From Micromonospora purpureochromogenes (GTDB lineage: Bacteria > Actinomycetota > Actinomycetes > Mycobacteriales > Micromonosporaceae), in contig NZ_LT607410.1 of the NCBI RefSeq assembly GCF_900091515.1, positions 4,712,001 to 4,776,000 on the forward strand: 64,000 nt of DNA, given 5' to 3'. This document shows, piece after piece, positions 49,748 to 58,664 of the stretch (positions within the stretch are counted from its first letter, which is position 1; the number at the start of each line of letters is the position of its first letter). A model generated the notes under the pieces. The model was not told the DNA's origin. It ran no database searches and saw nothing but the letters and a program-made list of their open reading frames with translations. A program made the position numbers and the translations under genes.

Positions 49748-51352
49748 TCAGCGGTAGACCGCGCGGTGGGCGGCGCCGATCGCCCGGGCGTACAGGCCGC
49801 CGGTGAGGGCCCGGTTGCGGCTCAACGCCGCCTGCGCCGCGTTCGCGCCCGGGGCGCCGTGCACCCCGCCGCCCGGGTTCGCCGAGGCGCTGGCCAGGTA
49901 GAGCCGGTCGACCGGGGTGTCCGGCCGGCCCAGGCCGGGCACCGGGCGCAGGAAGAGCTGCTGGTACGCGGCGGCCGTGCCGCCGCCCACCGCGCCGCCG
50001 ACCAGGCTCGGGTTGCGCTCCTCCAGGTCGGCGGGGCCGGCCACGAAGCGGCCCCGGACGAGCCCCTTGAAGCCGGGGGCGTGGCGCTCCAGCACCGCCT
50101 CCATCCGGTCCACGTGCGCGGCCACGTCCTCGGCCCGCCAGTCCCGCCGGAACGGCAGGTGGGTGTACGACCAGAGCGACTCCGTGCCGGCCGGTGACCG
50201 GCTCGCGTCGGCGGTGGTCATCTGGCCGAGCAGCAGGAACGGGTCCTCCGGCAGCTGCCCGCAGGCCAGGTCCGCCGCGTAGCGGGTGAGCCCGTCGACG
50301 TCCGTGGCCAGGTGCACGGTGCCCGCCCCGGCGACCTGCGGGTTGGTCCACGGCATCGGCCCGTCCAGCGCCCAGTCGACCTTGACCGTCGAGCCGTCCC
50401 AGCGGAAGTGGTCGAGGTCCTCGACCAGCCGGGGCGGCAGCCAGGCCGCGCCGACCAGGTCCAGGTAGAGCGCGGGCGCCGGCACGTCGGCCAGCACCGC
50501 CCGACGGGCCCGCCAGGTGGCGCCGCCCTCGGTCCGTACGCCCATCGCCCGGCCCCGGGCGACGAGCACCCGGTCCACCCGGGCGGAGTAGGTGATCCGG
50601 CCGCCCTTGGCGATCAGCCGCGCGACCAGCGCGTCGGTGATCCGCTGCGCGCCGCCCACCGGCACCGGCCAGCCGACCTGCTGACCGAGCATGGCGAGCA
50701 GCCAGCCGTAGATGCCCGACCCGGCGTCGTCGGGCGACAGGTCGGTGTGCAGGGCGCAACTCGCCATCAGCGCGGGCGCGCCCTCGCCCCGGAACACCTC
50801 GCGGCCGAACTGGCGGCTCGGCAGCACCAGCCGGCGGGCCAGCCGCAGCGCCCCGGCGGTGCGCAGCCGGCCCAGCAGCGCCAACCCGTCGCGGACCGGC
50901 GGGAAGGGAGTGAACAGCGCGTTCACCAGGGGACGGGAGATCGCCCGCCAGTCGTCGTACGTGTCGAGCCAGCGCTGCCCGTCGCCGGGCGCGAACGCCT
51001 CCATCGACGCGGCGCTGCGGTCGGGGTCGCGGTTCAGAACCGCCGCCCGGCCGTCGGGCAGCACGTGCGCCAGCACGTCGGGCGCGTGCGTCCAGGCCAG
51101 TCCGTACGCGTCGAGGCGGAGCCCGCGCAGCACCGGCGAGGCGTACCCGAGGGGGTAGAAGGAGCTGTAGAGGTCGCTCAGGTAACCGGGGGTGGTCACC
51201 TCGGCGGAGCGGACCGCCCCGCCGGGGGCGCCGGTGGCCTCCAGGACCAGCACGTCCCAGCCGGCGTCGGCGAGCAGGTTGGCGGCCACCAGTCCGTTGT
51301 GCCCGGCGCCGATGACGACGGCGTCCGCGGTCTCGATGCCGGTCCCGGTCAT
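49748..51352 (-). CDS. FAD-dependent phytoene-desaturase-like oxidoreductase
   Basis: A 534-residue flavoprotein: dinucleotide motif AVVIGAGHNGLVAANLLADA, EATGAPGGAVRSAEVTTPGY, and C-terminal LYLASASANPGGGVHGAPGA with the FAD-binding end. It resembles PYROXD2/carotenoid-desaturase-like proteins; no carotenoid genes are near, so the substrate is unknown. ATG 51352 has no ribosome site; TAGGCG ends 6 nt before it. Confidence 0.88.
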   Translation of the reverse strand: MTGTGIETADAVVIGAGHNGLVAANLLADAGWDVLVLEATGAPGGAVRSAEVTTPGYLSDLYSSFYPLGYASPVLRGLRLDAYGLAWTHAPDVLAHVLPDGRAAVLNRDPDRSAASMEAFAPGDGQRWLDTYDDWRAISRPLVNALFTPFPPVRDGLALLGRLRTAGALRLARRLVLPSRQFGREVFRGEGAPALMASCALHTDLSPDDAGSGIYGWLLAMLGQQVGWPVPVGGAQRITDALVARLIAKGGRITYSARVDRVLVARGRAMGVRTEGGATWRARRAVLADVPAPALYLDLVGAAWLPPRLVEDLDHFRWDGSTVKVDWALDGPMPWTNPQVAGAGTVHLATDVDGLTRYAADLACGQLPEDPFLLLGQMTTADASRSPAGTESLWSYTHLPFRRDWRAEDVAAHVDRMEAVLERHAPGFKGLVRGRFVAGPADLEERNPSLVGGAVGGGTAAAYQQLFLRPVPGLGRPDTPVDRLYLASASANPGGGVHGAPGANAAQAALSRNRALTGGLYARAIGAAHRAVYR

Positions 51353-51424
51353 CCGATCCGCCTACCCGGCCAGCAACCGGGCGAAACGCGTTTGCCTCGC
51401 CGGGACCGGGGCATCCACTGCCGC

Positions 51425-52858
51425 ATGTACAGGGTTGAACAGCTCATCGGTGGAGTGTGGGGCGCGGGCGGCGCGGGCGGTGAACTGGTCGTGCACGATC
51501 CCGCCGACGGCACGCCGGTCAGCACCGTACCGGTGGCGACGGCGGACGAGGTGGCCAAGGCGGTCGAGGCGGCCCGGGGCGCGGCGGCGGAGTGGGCGGC
51601 GACGGCCCCGGCGGAGCGGGCGGCGGCGCTGCACCGGGCCGCGGACGCGCTGGCGGCGGCGGCGGACGAACTGGCCGAGGCGACGACGGCGGAGATGGGC
51701 AAGCCACTCGCCGACGCCCGGGGCGGCGTGGAGGCGGGCATCGGCACGCTGCGACAGTACGCCGAGTTGGGCCCGGTGCGGGGCGGGCGGACGCTGCACG
51801 GCGGCGCGCACGCCATCGACTTCATGGCGCCGGAGCCGCGCGGGGTGCTCGCCGCCATCACCCCGTGGAACGACCCGGTGGCGGTCTCCTGCGGGCTGCT
51901 CGGCGCGGCCCTGGTGACCGGCAACGTGGTGCTGTACAAGCCGAGCGAGCGGACCCCGGCCACCGGCTGGCTGCTGGCCCGGATCCTCGACGGCGCGCTG
52001 CCGGCCGGGGTGCTGTCCCTGCTGACCGGCGGTGGCGAGGTGGGCGCGGCGCTGGCCGCGCAGGAGGTGGACGTGGTGGCCCACGTCGGCTCCACCGCCA
52101 CCGGCCGGGCCATCGCGGCGGCCTGCGCCCGGACCGGCGCGAAGGCGCTGCTGGAGAACGGCGGCAGCGACCCGCTGATCGTCGACGCCGGGGTGGACCC
52201 GGTCTGGGCGGCCGGGCAGGCGGCGATCGGCTCGTTCGCCAACGCCGGCCAGATCTGCGTCGCCGTCGAGCGGATCTACGTGCACCGGGACGTGGCGGAG
52301 GACTTCGTCGACGCGCTGGTCGAGCGGGCGGAGGCACTGCGGGTCGGCCCGGGCCGGGACCCGGAGACCGAGCTGGGCCCGCTGGTGGACCGGCGGCACC
52401 GCGACCACGTGCACGGCCAGGTGACCGCGGCGGTGGCCGAGGGGGCGACGCTCCGCACCGGGGGGGTGCTGCCGGAGGGGTCGGGGGCGTTCTACCCGGC
52501 GACGGTGGTCACCGATTGCCGGCACGAGATGACCCTGGTCCGCGAGGAGACGTTCGGGCCGGTGGCCCCCGTGGTGGTGGTGGACTCGTTCAGCGAGGCG
52601 TTGCGCTGCGCCGCCGACTCCCCGTACGGGCTGGCCGGCACGGTGCTCACCGCCTCGATGAGCCACGCGCAGCGGGCCTGGCGGGAGCTGCCGGTGGGCA
52701 CCGTCAAGGTGAACGCGGTGTTCGGCGGGGCACCGGGCGGCGCCGCGCAGCCGCGTCGCGGCAGCGGCCAGGGCTTCGGGTACGGCCCGGAGCTGCTCGA
52801 CGAGTTCAGCACGGTGAAGACGGTGCACCTGGAGGCCCCGGGTGGCGGCCACTGGTGA
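51425..52858 (+). CDS. Aldehyde dehydrogenase
   Basis: A 477-residue NAD(P)-dependent enzyme: general base Glu in ALLENGGSDPLIVDAG, nucleophile Cys in FANAGQICVAVERIY, cofactor motif VGSTATGRAI and ETFGPVAPV. The usual ELGGK motif is ENGGS. Substrate unknown. ATG 51425 has no ribosome site and lies 72 bp from the divergent flavoprotein gene, which might act in the same pathway. Confidence 0.9.
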   Translation: MYRVEQLIGGVWGAGGAGGELVVHDPADGTPVSTVPVATADEVAKAVEAARGAAAEWAATAPAERAAALHRAADALAAAADELAEATTAEMGKPLADARGGVEAGIGTLRQYAELGPVRGGRTLHGGAHAIDFMAPEPRGVLAAITPWNDPVAVSCGLLGAALVTGNVVLYKPSERTPATGWLLARILDGALPAGVLSLLTGGGEVGAALAAQEVDVVAHVGSTATGRAIAAACARTGAKALLENGGSDPLIVDAGVDPVWAAGQAAIGSFANAGQICVAVERIYVHRDVAEDFVDALVERAEALRVGPGRDPETELGPLVDRRHRDHVHGQVTAAVAEGATLRTGGVLPEGSGAFYPATVVTDCRHEMTLVREETFGPVAPVVVVDSFSEALRCAADSPYGLAGTVLTASMSHAQRAWRELPVGTVKVNAVFGGAPGGAAQPRRGSGQGFGYGPELLDEFSTVKTVHLEAPGGGHW

Positions 52859-52867
52859 GCGGTGACG

Positions 52868-52901
52868 CGGGAGCCCGGGACCGTGCGGTCCCGGGCTCCC
52901 G
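52868..52901. terminator. Perfect bidirectional terminator hairpin
   Basis: CGGGAGCCCGGGACC and GGTCCCGGGCTCCCG form a 15-bp perfect stem around a GTGC tetraloop between the convergent aldehyde dehydrogenase and ChaB-like genes. Confidence 0.85.
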
Positions 52902-52918
52902 TGCGTCGTACCCCTGGC

Positions 52919-53341
52919 TCAGCGCCCGCTGCGGGCCTTGGACCTCTCGCGGGCCTCCGTGGTCTGCCGAAGGTTCGCCTTCTGGATCGCCTTGACCAGT
53001 TCCGGCTTGGTCATCCGGGACCGGCCGGGTACGTCCAGCTTCTTGGCCACCTCCATCAGGTGCTCCTTCTTGGCGTTGGCGTCCACGCCGCCCGCCGTGG
53101 GAGCCCGTCGGGCCGGTCCGCCACCCTGCGCCTGGCGGTCGCTGGGTCCCTTGCGTCCCTTCGGCTCCCAGTGGTCGCCGACCTTCTCGAACTCGTGCTT
53201 GACCGCGGCGAACGCGGTGCGGTGCGCCCGCTCGCCCTCGCCGTACGTCTCCACCGCCGAGTCGTGCGTCTTCTCCCAGGTGCGCTGCGCCTTGTCCGGG
53301 GAGCGCCGCAGCGTGCTGGGCAGTACCTCGCGCCCGGGCAT
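52919..53341 (-). CDS. ChaB-like protein with C-terminal SAP/Rho-N-type domain
   Basis: A 140-residue basic protein. The N-terminal half (LRRSPDKAQRTWEKTHDSAV; AFAAVKHEFEKVGDHWEPKG) is ChaB-like; the C-terminal half (NAKKEHLMEVAKKLDVPGRS; MTKPELVKAIQKANLRQ) resembles Rho-N/SAP nucleic-acid-binding modules. Possibly nucleoid- or stress-associated. GGAGGAGG precedes the ATG. Confidence 0.85.
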   Translation of the reverse strand: MPGREVLPSTLRRSPDKAQRTWEKTHDSAVETYGEGERAHRTAFAAVKHEFEKVGDHWEPKGRKGPSDRQAQGGGPARRAPTAGGVDANAKKEHLMEVAKKLDVPGRSRMTKPELVKAIQKANLRQTTEARERSKARSGR

Positions 53342-53413
53342 CTCGTCCTCCTCCGCGTCGATGTCTGCGTATGAACGGTTCCCCGGGCCCTGATCGGCAA
53401 ACTCACCCGCCGG

Positions 53414-53439
53414 GTTTGTCGATTTCCGGCACCGGGTAC
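53414..53439 (+). promoter_or_regulatory. Stress-sigma-type promoter of yihY-like gene
   Basis: GTTT (53414-53417), 16 bp, GGGTAC (53434-53439): a close match to SigB/SigF promoters, about 50 bp before the ATG at 53489. Confidence 0.6.
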
Positions 53440-53488
53440 CGGCGGGGCCAGCGGGTGCCGGGTGCGCCGGCGGGGACGGGAGCGGGAG

Positions 53489-54472
53489 ATGGCAGCGACG
53501 ACGGAGCCGACCGCGGTCGCCGGCGGCCGGGACGGCCTGCGGATCCCCCGCCAGGTACGCCAGCTACGCTGGTCCACCTGGCGCGGGGCGGTGGTGCGCA
53601 GCGGGCGCAACTTCGTCAAGGACAACTGCGCGGACTGGGCGGCGGCGCTGACCTACTACGGCGTACTCGCGCTCTTCCCCTCCACCGTGGTGGTGGTCGC
53701 CCTGGTCGGCCTGGTCTCCGACGGCGAGCGCACCGTCGACACGGTGCTGGGGCTGGCCCGCGACATCGGCGCCGGCTCGGTGGTCGCCAACGACGGTTTC
53801 GTGTCGGTGGTGCGCACCGTGGTCGACCAGCAGAGCGGGGCGAAGGTGCTGCTCAGCTTCGGTCTGCTCGGCGCGCTCTGGTCGGCGTCCGGCTTCATCG
53901 GCGCGTTCACCCGGGCCTCCAACGCGATCTACGGGGTCGAGGAGGGGCGGCCGTTCTACCGGTTGCGCCCGATGCAGATCGGCCTGGCGGCCCTGTCGCT
54001 GGTCCTGCTCGCCGTGGTGGCCCTCGGCCTGATCGTCAGCGGGCCGGTGACCGACGCGGTGGGCGACCTGCTGGGCGCCGGCGGGTTGGCCCGCACGGTG
54101 TGGAGCGTGGCCAAGTGGCCGGTGCTGGCGCTGGTGATGATGACGCTGCTGTCCCTGCTGTTCTGGATCGCCCCGAACGTCCGGCAGCCGAGGTTCCGCT
54201 GGCTCACCCCCGGCGGGGCGGTGGCCCTGCTCTCCTGGATCGTCGCCTCCGCCGGTTTCGGCCTGTACGTCGCGAACTTCGGCTCCTACGACGTGACGTA
54301 CGGCAGCCTGGGCGCGGTGATCGCCTTCCTGGTCTGGCTCTACCTGTCCAACTGCGCGCTGATGTTCGGCGTGCAGATCAACGCCGAGCTGCAACGGGGC
54401 CGGGTGCTCCAGGCGGGGGCGGCGGATCCGGGCGAGCCGGTCCTGCCTCCGAAGGCCCCCGCCGATTCGTGA
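53489..54472 (+). CDS. YihY/BrkB-family membrane protein
   Basis: A 327-residue protein with about six membrane helices: DWAAALTYYGVLALFPSTVV, FGLLGALWSASGFIGAFTRA, SNAIYGVEEGRPFYRLRP and VIAFLVWLYLSNCALMFGVQ match the family once misnamed ribonuclease BN. Function is unproven. GGGAG lies just before ATG 53489. It is preceded by a stress-type promoter. Confidence 0.9.
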   Translation: MAATTEPTAVAGGRDGLRIPRQVRQLRWSTWRGAVVRSGRNFVKDNCADWAAALTYYGVLALFPSTVVVVALVGLVSDGERTVDTVLGLARDIGAGSVVANDGFVSVVRTVVDQQSGAKVLLSFGLLGALWSASGFIGAFTRASNAIYGVEEGRPFYRLRPMQIGLAALSLVLLAVVALGLIVSGPVTDAVGDLLGAGGLARTVWSVAKWPVLALVMMTLLSLLFWIAPNVRQPRFRWLTPGGAVALLSWIVASAGFGLYVANFGSYDVTYGSLGAVIAFLVWLYLSNCALMFGVQINAELQRGRVLQAGAADPGEPVLPPKAPADS

Positions 54473-54490
54473 CCGCGTGCCGGGTTCGGC

Positions 54491-54515
54491 GTTTCCCGGG
54501 GGCCGCCAGGGGTAG
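54491..54515 (+). promoter_or_regulatory. Stress-sigma-type promoter of DUF2795 gene
   Basis: GTTT (54491-54494), 15 bp, GGGTAG (54510-54515), ending 9 nt before the ATG. Fits a nearly leaderless SigB/SigF-type transcript running into the SRPBCC gene. Confidence 0.5.
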
Positions 54516-54524
54516 CACCACAGC

Positions 54525-54947
54525 ATGGAACTGGAACGTGGCAGCAGCAAGCACGGACCGAGGCTCGACGAGCAGATGAGCCAGGAGGTCGCCGGCCTGG
54601 TCCAGGGCCCGGGCACCGGGGGCTCGCGCGCCGAGGAGTTCCGCGAGCCCGAACCGGCCGGCGAGGACCAGCCGGGCACGACCACGGCCCCGGCCGGTGA
54701 GCTGCGCAGCGGCGCCCCGAAGGGCATGAGCTCCCGGGACGTCGAGGACCGCAGCCGGCTCGGGCGGTTCATCACGATGGCGGCCCTGCCGGGCGACCGC
54801 GAGACGCTGATCGCCAACGCCCGCGAGAACCAGGCGCCCGCCGACCTCATCGAGGACCTGGAGCGGCTGCCCGACGGTACGCGGTATCGCACCGTTTCCG
54901 AGGTATGGGCCGCCCTCGGTCACAAGAACGAGACGACCCGCTGGTGA
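54525..54947 (+). CDS. DUF2795 protein
   Basis: A 140-residue hydrophilic protein. The C-terminal DUF2795 part (IANARENQAPADLIEDLERL; VSEVWAALGH) follows an acidic, disordered N-terminus (RLDEQMSQEVAGLVQGPGTG). Small DUF2795 proteins in actinobacteria are often stress-induced; biochemical role unknown. Confidence 0.85.
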   Translation: MELERGSSKHGPRLDEQMSQEVAGLVQGPGTGGSRAEEFREPEPAGEDQPGTTTAPAGELRSGAPKGMSSRDVEDRSRLGRFITMAALPGDRETLIANARENQAPADLIEDLERLPDGTRYRTVSEVWAALGHKNETTRW

Positions 54948-54999
54948 CCGGATCGGCCCACGATCCGGACGAACACCGGCGGCCAGAGGAGGAATCTTC

Positions 55000-55461
55000 A
55001 TGAGCGGCGTTACCGAGCACGTGGACGTCTCCGTCCCGATCCGCACCGCGTACGACCAGTGGACCCAGTTCGAGGAGTTCCCCCACTTCATGGAGGGGGT
55101 GCAGGAGGTCCGGCAGCTGACGGACACGATGACCCACTGGACCGTCGACATCGCCGGGGTCAAGCGTGAGTTCGACGCCGAGATCACCGAGCAGCTCCCC
55201 GACGAGCGGGTGGCCTGGAAGTCGACCGGCGGCACCCAGCAGGCCGGCGTGGTCACCTTCCACCGGCTCGACGAGGGCAGGACGCGGGTCACCCTGCAGA
55301 TGGACTTCGAGCCGCACGGCGTGGTGGAGAAGGCCGGCGACAAGCTGGGTGTGGTGGACCGGCGCGCCAAGGGCGACCTGGAGCGGTTCAAGCAGTTCAT
55401 CGAGCGCCGCGGTCAGGAGACCGGCGCCTGGCGCGGCAAGGTGGACCGCCCGCAGCCGTGA
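55000..55461 (+). CDS. SRPBCC (polyketide cyclase/dehydrase-like) protein
   Basis: A 153-residue START-fold protein: TEHVDVSVPIRTAYDQWTQF, EEFPHFMEGVQEVRQLTD, VAWKSTGGTQQAGVVTFHRL. This cyclase/dehydrase subgroup is typically stress-associated in actinomycetes. GGAGGAATC precedes the ATG; 52 bp after the DUF2795 gene, so likely co-transcribed. Confidence 0.88.
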   Translation: MSGVTEHVDVSVPIRTAYDQWTQFEEFPHFMEGVQEVRQLTDTMTHWTVDIAGVKREFDAEITEQLPDERVAWKSTGGTQQAGVVTFHRLDEGRTRVTLQMDFEPHGVVEKAGDKLGVVDRRAKGDLERFKQFIERRGQETGAWRGKVDRPQP

Positions 55462-55487
55462 TCCTCTCCCCCGCACCTCACCCGTCC

Positions 55488-55516
55488 GATGGCCGCCGGA
55501 GAATCCGGCGGCCATC
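55488..55516 (+). terminator. Terminator hairpin after SRPBCC gene
   Basis: GATGGCCGCCGG pairs perfectly with CCGGCGGCCATC around AGAAT, 26 bp after the stop. Confidence 0.8.
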
Positions 55517-55567
55517 GCCGTGTCCGGTTCCGGGTGCCGTCGCCGGGCCCGACGAGTGGGCGCGGCC

Positions 55568-55592
55568 GTTTGCGATCATCAGCCCCGGGTAC
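55568..55592 (+). promoter_or_regulatory. Stress-sigma-type promoter, best match in window
   Basis: GTTT (55568-55571), 15 bp, GGGTAC (55587-55592), ending 9 nt before the ATG of the next small gene. Confidence 0.6.
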
Positions 55593-55601
55593 CGCCAAGG
55601 A

Positions 55602-55862
55602 ATGACGGAGAACGACGACAGCGTGTGGCGGGACGAGCAGAAGATCCCGCTGAGGGAGCTGGACCGGGCGATCGCCCGCTCCACGCTCGACGGGCAGGCC
55701 GACGACGTCACCGGCAACGACGCCGGCGAGGAGGCCGCCTTCGGTCACGGGCCGGAAGCGGCGGACCGGGGTGCCGGGGAAGCCGAGCGGCGCGAGATGA
55801 CCGACTCCGAGCGGGCCTACCGCCCCTCCACCACCGGCCGGACCGGCCCCGACACGATGTGA
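55602..55862 (+). CDS. Small acidic hypothetical protein
   Basis: An 86-residue, very acidic, probably disordered protein (DDSVWRDEQKIPLRELDRAI; DDVTGNDAGEEAAFGHGPEA). No family recognised. AAGGA is directly at the ATG, too close for normal use, so the stress-type promoter ending 9 nt upstream suggests a leaderless start. Confidence 0.7.
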   Translation: MTENDDSVWRDEQKIPLRELDRAIARSTLDGQADDVTGNDAGEEAAFGHGPEAADRGAGEAERREMTDSERAYRPSTTGRTGPDTM

Positions 55863-55959
55863 CGGCGGGGCCCGGGCGGGACGACGTGTCCGGTGCCCCG
55901 GGGTGTTCGAAGGCGCTGCCGGGCCGCCCGAGCCTGTCCCGGTGCTGCGGCTGGTCGGC

Positions 55960-57147
55960 TCACCCCGTGGCGGCCCCCGGTCTGCGCCCGGCCAGGGCGT
56001 GCAGGAGCAGCAGCAGCGCCGCCAGCACGGTCAGCGCCGGCCCCAGCAACGCCACCGAGGTGTGGCCGAACAGCACCCCGAGCCCGCCGGGGATCAGCGC
56101 CGCGCCGAGCCCGGCGGTCCCGATCTGGACGCCGATGGCGCGGTCCGCGTGCGCCGCGCCGACCCGCTCCGGGGTGGCGAGGGTGAGCAGCGGGAAGACC
56201 GGCGCGGCGGCGAAGCCCACCAGGACCAGGCCGGCCACCGCCACCCAGGCCGGAGCCGGCAGCGCGATCAGCAGGGCGCCGGCCGCCATGCCGAGCAGGC
56301 TGCCCCGCAGCACCCGACCGACGCCCAGGCGCTCGGCGACCACGCCCTGCACGACCCGCCCCACGAAGAGGCTCCCCCAGTAGCCGGAGACGCACAGGCC
56401 GGCGGTGGTCGCTGACAGTCCGCGCCCCTCGGTGAGCAGCAGGAACGCCCAGAGCCCGGCGCTGATCTCGATCGCCACGTAGACCGCGAAGGCGAGCGCG
56501 CCCAGCCAGACCGCCGGCAGCCGCAGCGTCTCGCGTACCGGCACCGGCCCGCTGCCGGCCACGACGGGTACGGCCGGGTCCGCCGGCCGGCCCCGCCAGG
56601 CCCGCACGGTCAGCGCGAAGGCAGTGGCCAGGGCGAGCTGCGCCGCGGCGCCGAGACCGTAGCCCCAGCGCCAGCTCAGGCCGGCGCCGAGCGCGCCGGT
56701 CATGATCAGCGGGCCGATCGCCACCCCGAGGCCGAAGCAGGCGTGCATCCAGGTCATGTGCCGAGGCCCGAACGCCCCGGCCGCGTACGCGTTGAGCCCG
56801 GAGTCGACGGCGCCCGAGCCGAGCCCGAGGACCAGCGCGCAGCCGATCATCAGGGCCAGCTCCGGCGTCGAGGCGTACCCGGTGAGCGCCAGGCTGGCCA
56901 GCACCGTGCTGCCGGCCAGCAGCCGACCGACGCCGAGTCGGGCCAGAGTGAAGCCGGCGAGCACGCTGGAGGTCAGATAGCCGACGGTGCCCGCAATGAG
57001 CACCAGCCCGACCGCCTCCGTCGGTACGCCGAGGTCCGCGCGGATCGACGGCCAGCCGACCCCGATCAGCCCGTCGGGCAGGCCGAGGCTGACGAAGGCG
57101 AGGTAGGCGAGCAGGAGCAGGGAGGCGCGGGGCGGGGTGACGGACAC
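55960..57147 (-). CDS. MFS transporter
   Basis: A 395-residue transporter with 12 predicted helices: LAYLAFVSLGLPDGLIGVGW, TLARLGVGRLLAGSTVLAS, NAYAAGAFGPRHMTWMHACF and GLCVSGYWGSLFVGRVVQGV. The N-terminal LGLPDGLIGVGWP resembles FucP/YfkF-like members; substrate unknown. GTG 57147 has AGGAT nine bases upstream; the open frame continues upstream without similarity. Confidence 0.88.
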   Translation of the reverse strand: MSVTPPRASLLLLAYLAFVSLGLPDGLIGVGWPSIRADLGVPTEAVGLVLIAGTVGYLTSSVLAGFTLARLGVGRLLAGSTVLASLALTGYASTPELALMIGCALVLGLGSGAVDSGLNAYAAGAFGPRHMTWMHACFGLGVAIGPLIMTGALGAGLSWRWGYGLGAAAQLALATAFALTVRAWRGRPADPAVPVVAGSGPVPVRETLRLPAVWLGALAFAVYVAIEISAGLWAFLLLTEGRGLSATTAGLCVSGYWGSLFVGRVVQGVVAERLGVGRVLRGSLLGMAAGALLIALPAPAWVAVAGLVLVGFAAAPVFPLLTLATPERVGAAHADRAIGVQIGTAGLGAALIPGGLGVLFGHTSVALLGPALTVLAALLLLLHALAGRRPGAATG

Positions 57148-57309
57148 GGGGGGCCATCCTGCCGCATCCGCCGAGAACACTTCCAGCCGGCGACGACTTC
57201 CTCCGAACCGGCAAAAAGCAACGCCCGGACGGGCAGGAATGCGGACAGCCCATCCAGAATCGGCCGATCGGGTGACGGCAACCGGGGGGTGCCGCGTCAG
57301 ACTTTCGGG

Positions 57310-57519
57310 ATGCAACAGGGTTCCGGCATCCTCACCCCACGTCAGCGGCGTCTGGCCTGGCTCGGCTTTCTGCTCGCCGCGCTCCAGGCCCCGGTCTCGG
57401 CCAAGCTGGTCGCCGACGACTCCTGGCTGTTCAGCCTCTGCGTCGCGCTCATGGTGGCGACCGTCATCATCGCCGACGACACCAGCCGTCGCCGGCCGGC
57501 CGACGCGTCGGCCGACTGA
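57310..57519 (+). CDS. Small membrane protein
   Basis: A 69-residue protein with a basic start (TPRQRRLAWLGFLLAALQAP), a second hydrophobic segment (WLFSLCVALMVATVIIADD) and tail SRRRPADASAD. No family recognised and no ribosome site, so the start is uncertain. It lies between the MFS gene and a convergent gene. Confidence 0.6.
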   Translation: MQQGSGILTPRQRRLAWLGFLLAALQAPVSAKLVADDSWLFSLCVALMVATVIIADDTSRRRPADASAD

Positions 57520-57599
57520 CACCCACCTGGCGGGCGGCCTCGCGACACCCGAGTGGCCGGGGTCAGGTGTACCGGTGCGCGGGGAACGTGCTGTTCGCG

Positions 57600-58061
57600 T
57601 CAGTCCCGGGGTGAGCCGGGCTCGGCGGGGCGGGACTCGTGCCCGGGCCGGCCCCGGGTCCGCCGCCGCTCCTTCATCTCCGCCTCGTAGAGGTGGCGCC
57701 GGCCGCCCACCAGCTTGTCCCGGGCGGCGCGGTCCAGCTCGCGGAAGACCGCGTAGTAGTTGTCGTCGAAGTCCTCGACGATCTGGAACGTCCACCGACC
57801 GGCGATCACGTTCCGGCCGAGCAGCTCGGTGCGGACCCGCTCCGCGAGGTCCTCATGCCCGGCGGCCCGCAACTGCGCGACCGCGTCGTCGAGCATCAGG
57901 TCGGCGTGCCCGATCAACTGGTGCAGCGAGTAGAGGTGCCCGCGCGCCCGCTCCACCGTCTCCAGCGCCTCGCTGAGCTTGCCCAGCGCGGCCACCGTCT
58001 CGTCGGTCACCCCGTCCGGCCGCCGGTGCTGCCGGTCCGGGCCGTCGTCGTGCTGTCCCAA
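57600..58061 (-). CDS. Conserved hypothetical helical protein
   Basis: A 153-residue protein: ALGKLSEALETVERARGHLY, SLHQLIGHADLMLDDAVAQL and RWTFQIVEDFDDNYYAVFRE with a basic C-terminus rich in Arg. The start TTG 58061 is chosen because GGGGGG lies five bases before it; GTG further in (GVTDETVA) is an alternative. Family not recognised. Confidence 0.75.
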   Translation of the reverse strand: MGQHDDGPDRQHRRPDGVTDETVAALGKLSEALETVERARGHLYSLHQLIGHADLMLDDAVAQLRAAGHEDLAERVRTELLGRNVIAGRWTFQIVEDFDDNYYAVFRELDRAARDKLVGGRRHLYEAEMKERRRTRGRPGHESRPAEPGSPRD

Positions 58062-58121
58062 TCCGTCCCCCCAAGGTGCCGGCTGCGCCCGTTCGCGCGC
58101 GGTTCTCCTTCTGCCCACCGT

Positions 58122-58142
58122 CCGCCGGGTCAATCCCGGCGG
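58122..58142. promoter_or_regulatory. Small perfect hairpin in divergent gap
   Basis: CCGCCGGG-TCAAT-CCCGGCGG, 8-bp perfect stem, between the divergent genes starting at 58061 and 58228. Role unknown. Confidence 0.35.
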
Positions 58143-58227
58143 AGGAGGGCGGCCGACCGGAAGAGGACCCGGGACCGGCCGAGCGGCCGAGGCCGCCCGG
58201 GCCGCCGGGTGACTAGCCTCGGTCCCC

Positions 58228-58596
58228 ATGCGTGTGCCGTACTCCCAGGTCGCGAACCGGACCGCCGCGAGCGCGGCGCGGTCCGCCCTCGCCCTGCTCT
58301 GCGCCTCGGTCGGCGTCTCCGGCCTCGCCGCGGCGGCCGCCAACCCCGGCCTGCTCGCGATGGTCGACCAGCACGCGGCCGCGGTACGCGACAGCCTCGA
58401 CGGCGACCGGCGACCGCTGACCCCGGCGGCGCTGGTCGGGTACGCCGACGGGCTGCGGGCGGCCGCACTGGAGCACGGCCTGACCCCGCCCACCGGCGCG
58501 GTCGACTGGACCGAGCCGGACTGGTTGCGCATCCGCCTGCTGGCGATCTGCGCGCTGGCCCGCACGCTCGATCCGCGTCACCTCGAAGCGGCCTGA
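58228..58596 (+). CDS. Hypothetical protein (possibly DUF6401)
   Basis: A 122-residue protein: ALALLCASVGVSGLAAAAAN, VDQHAAAVRDSLDG and TPAALVGYADGLRAAALEHG. It resembles actinobacterial proteins annotated DUF6401, but I am not certain. TAGCCT ends 8 nt before the ATG and there is no ribosome site, suggesting a leaderless message. Confidence 0.65.
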   Translation: MRVPYSQVANRTAASAARSALALLCASVGVSGLAAAAANPGLLAMVDQHAAAVRDSLDGDRRPLTPAALVGYADGLRAAALEHGLTPPTGAVDWTEPDWLRIRLLAICALARTLDPRHLEAA

Positions 58597-58613
58597 CCCG
58601 CTCCGGACACGAC

Positions 58614-58647
58614 GGAGGGGCGTCCGCGCCCCGCACGGACCCCCTCC
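58614..58647. terminator. Hairpin between convergent genes
   Basis: GGAGGGG-C-GTCCG pairs with CGGAC-CCCCTCC with one bulged base, between stops at 58596 (+) and 58665 (-). Confidence 0.75.
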
Positions 58648-58664
58648 ACCGGTACGCCTCCGAC

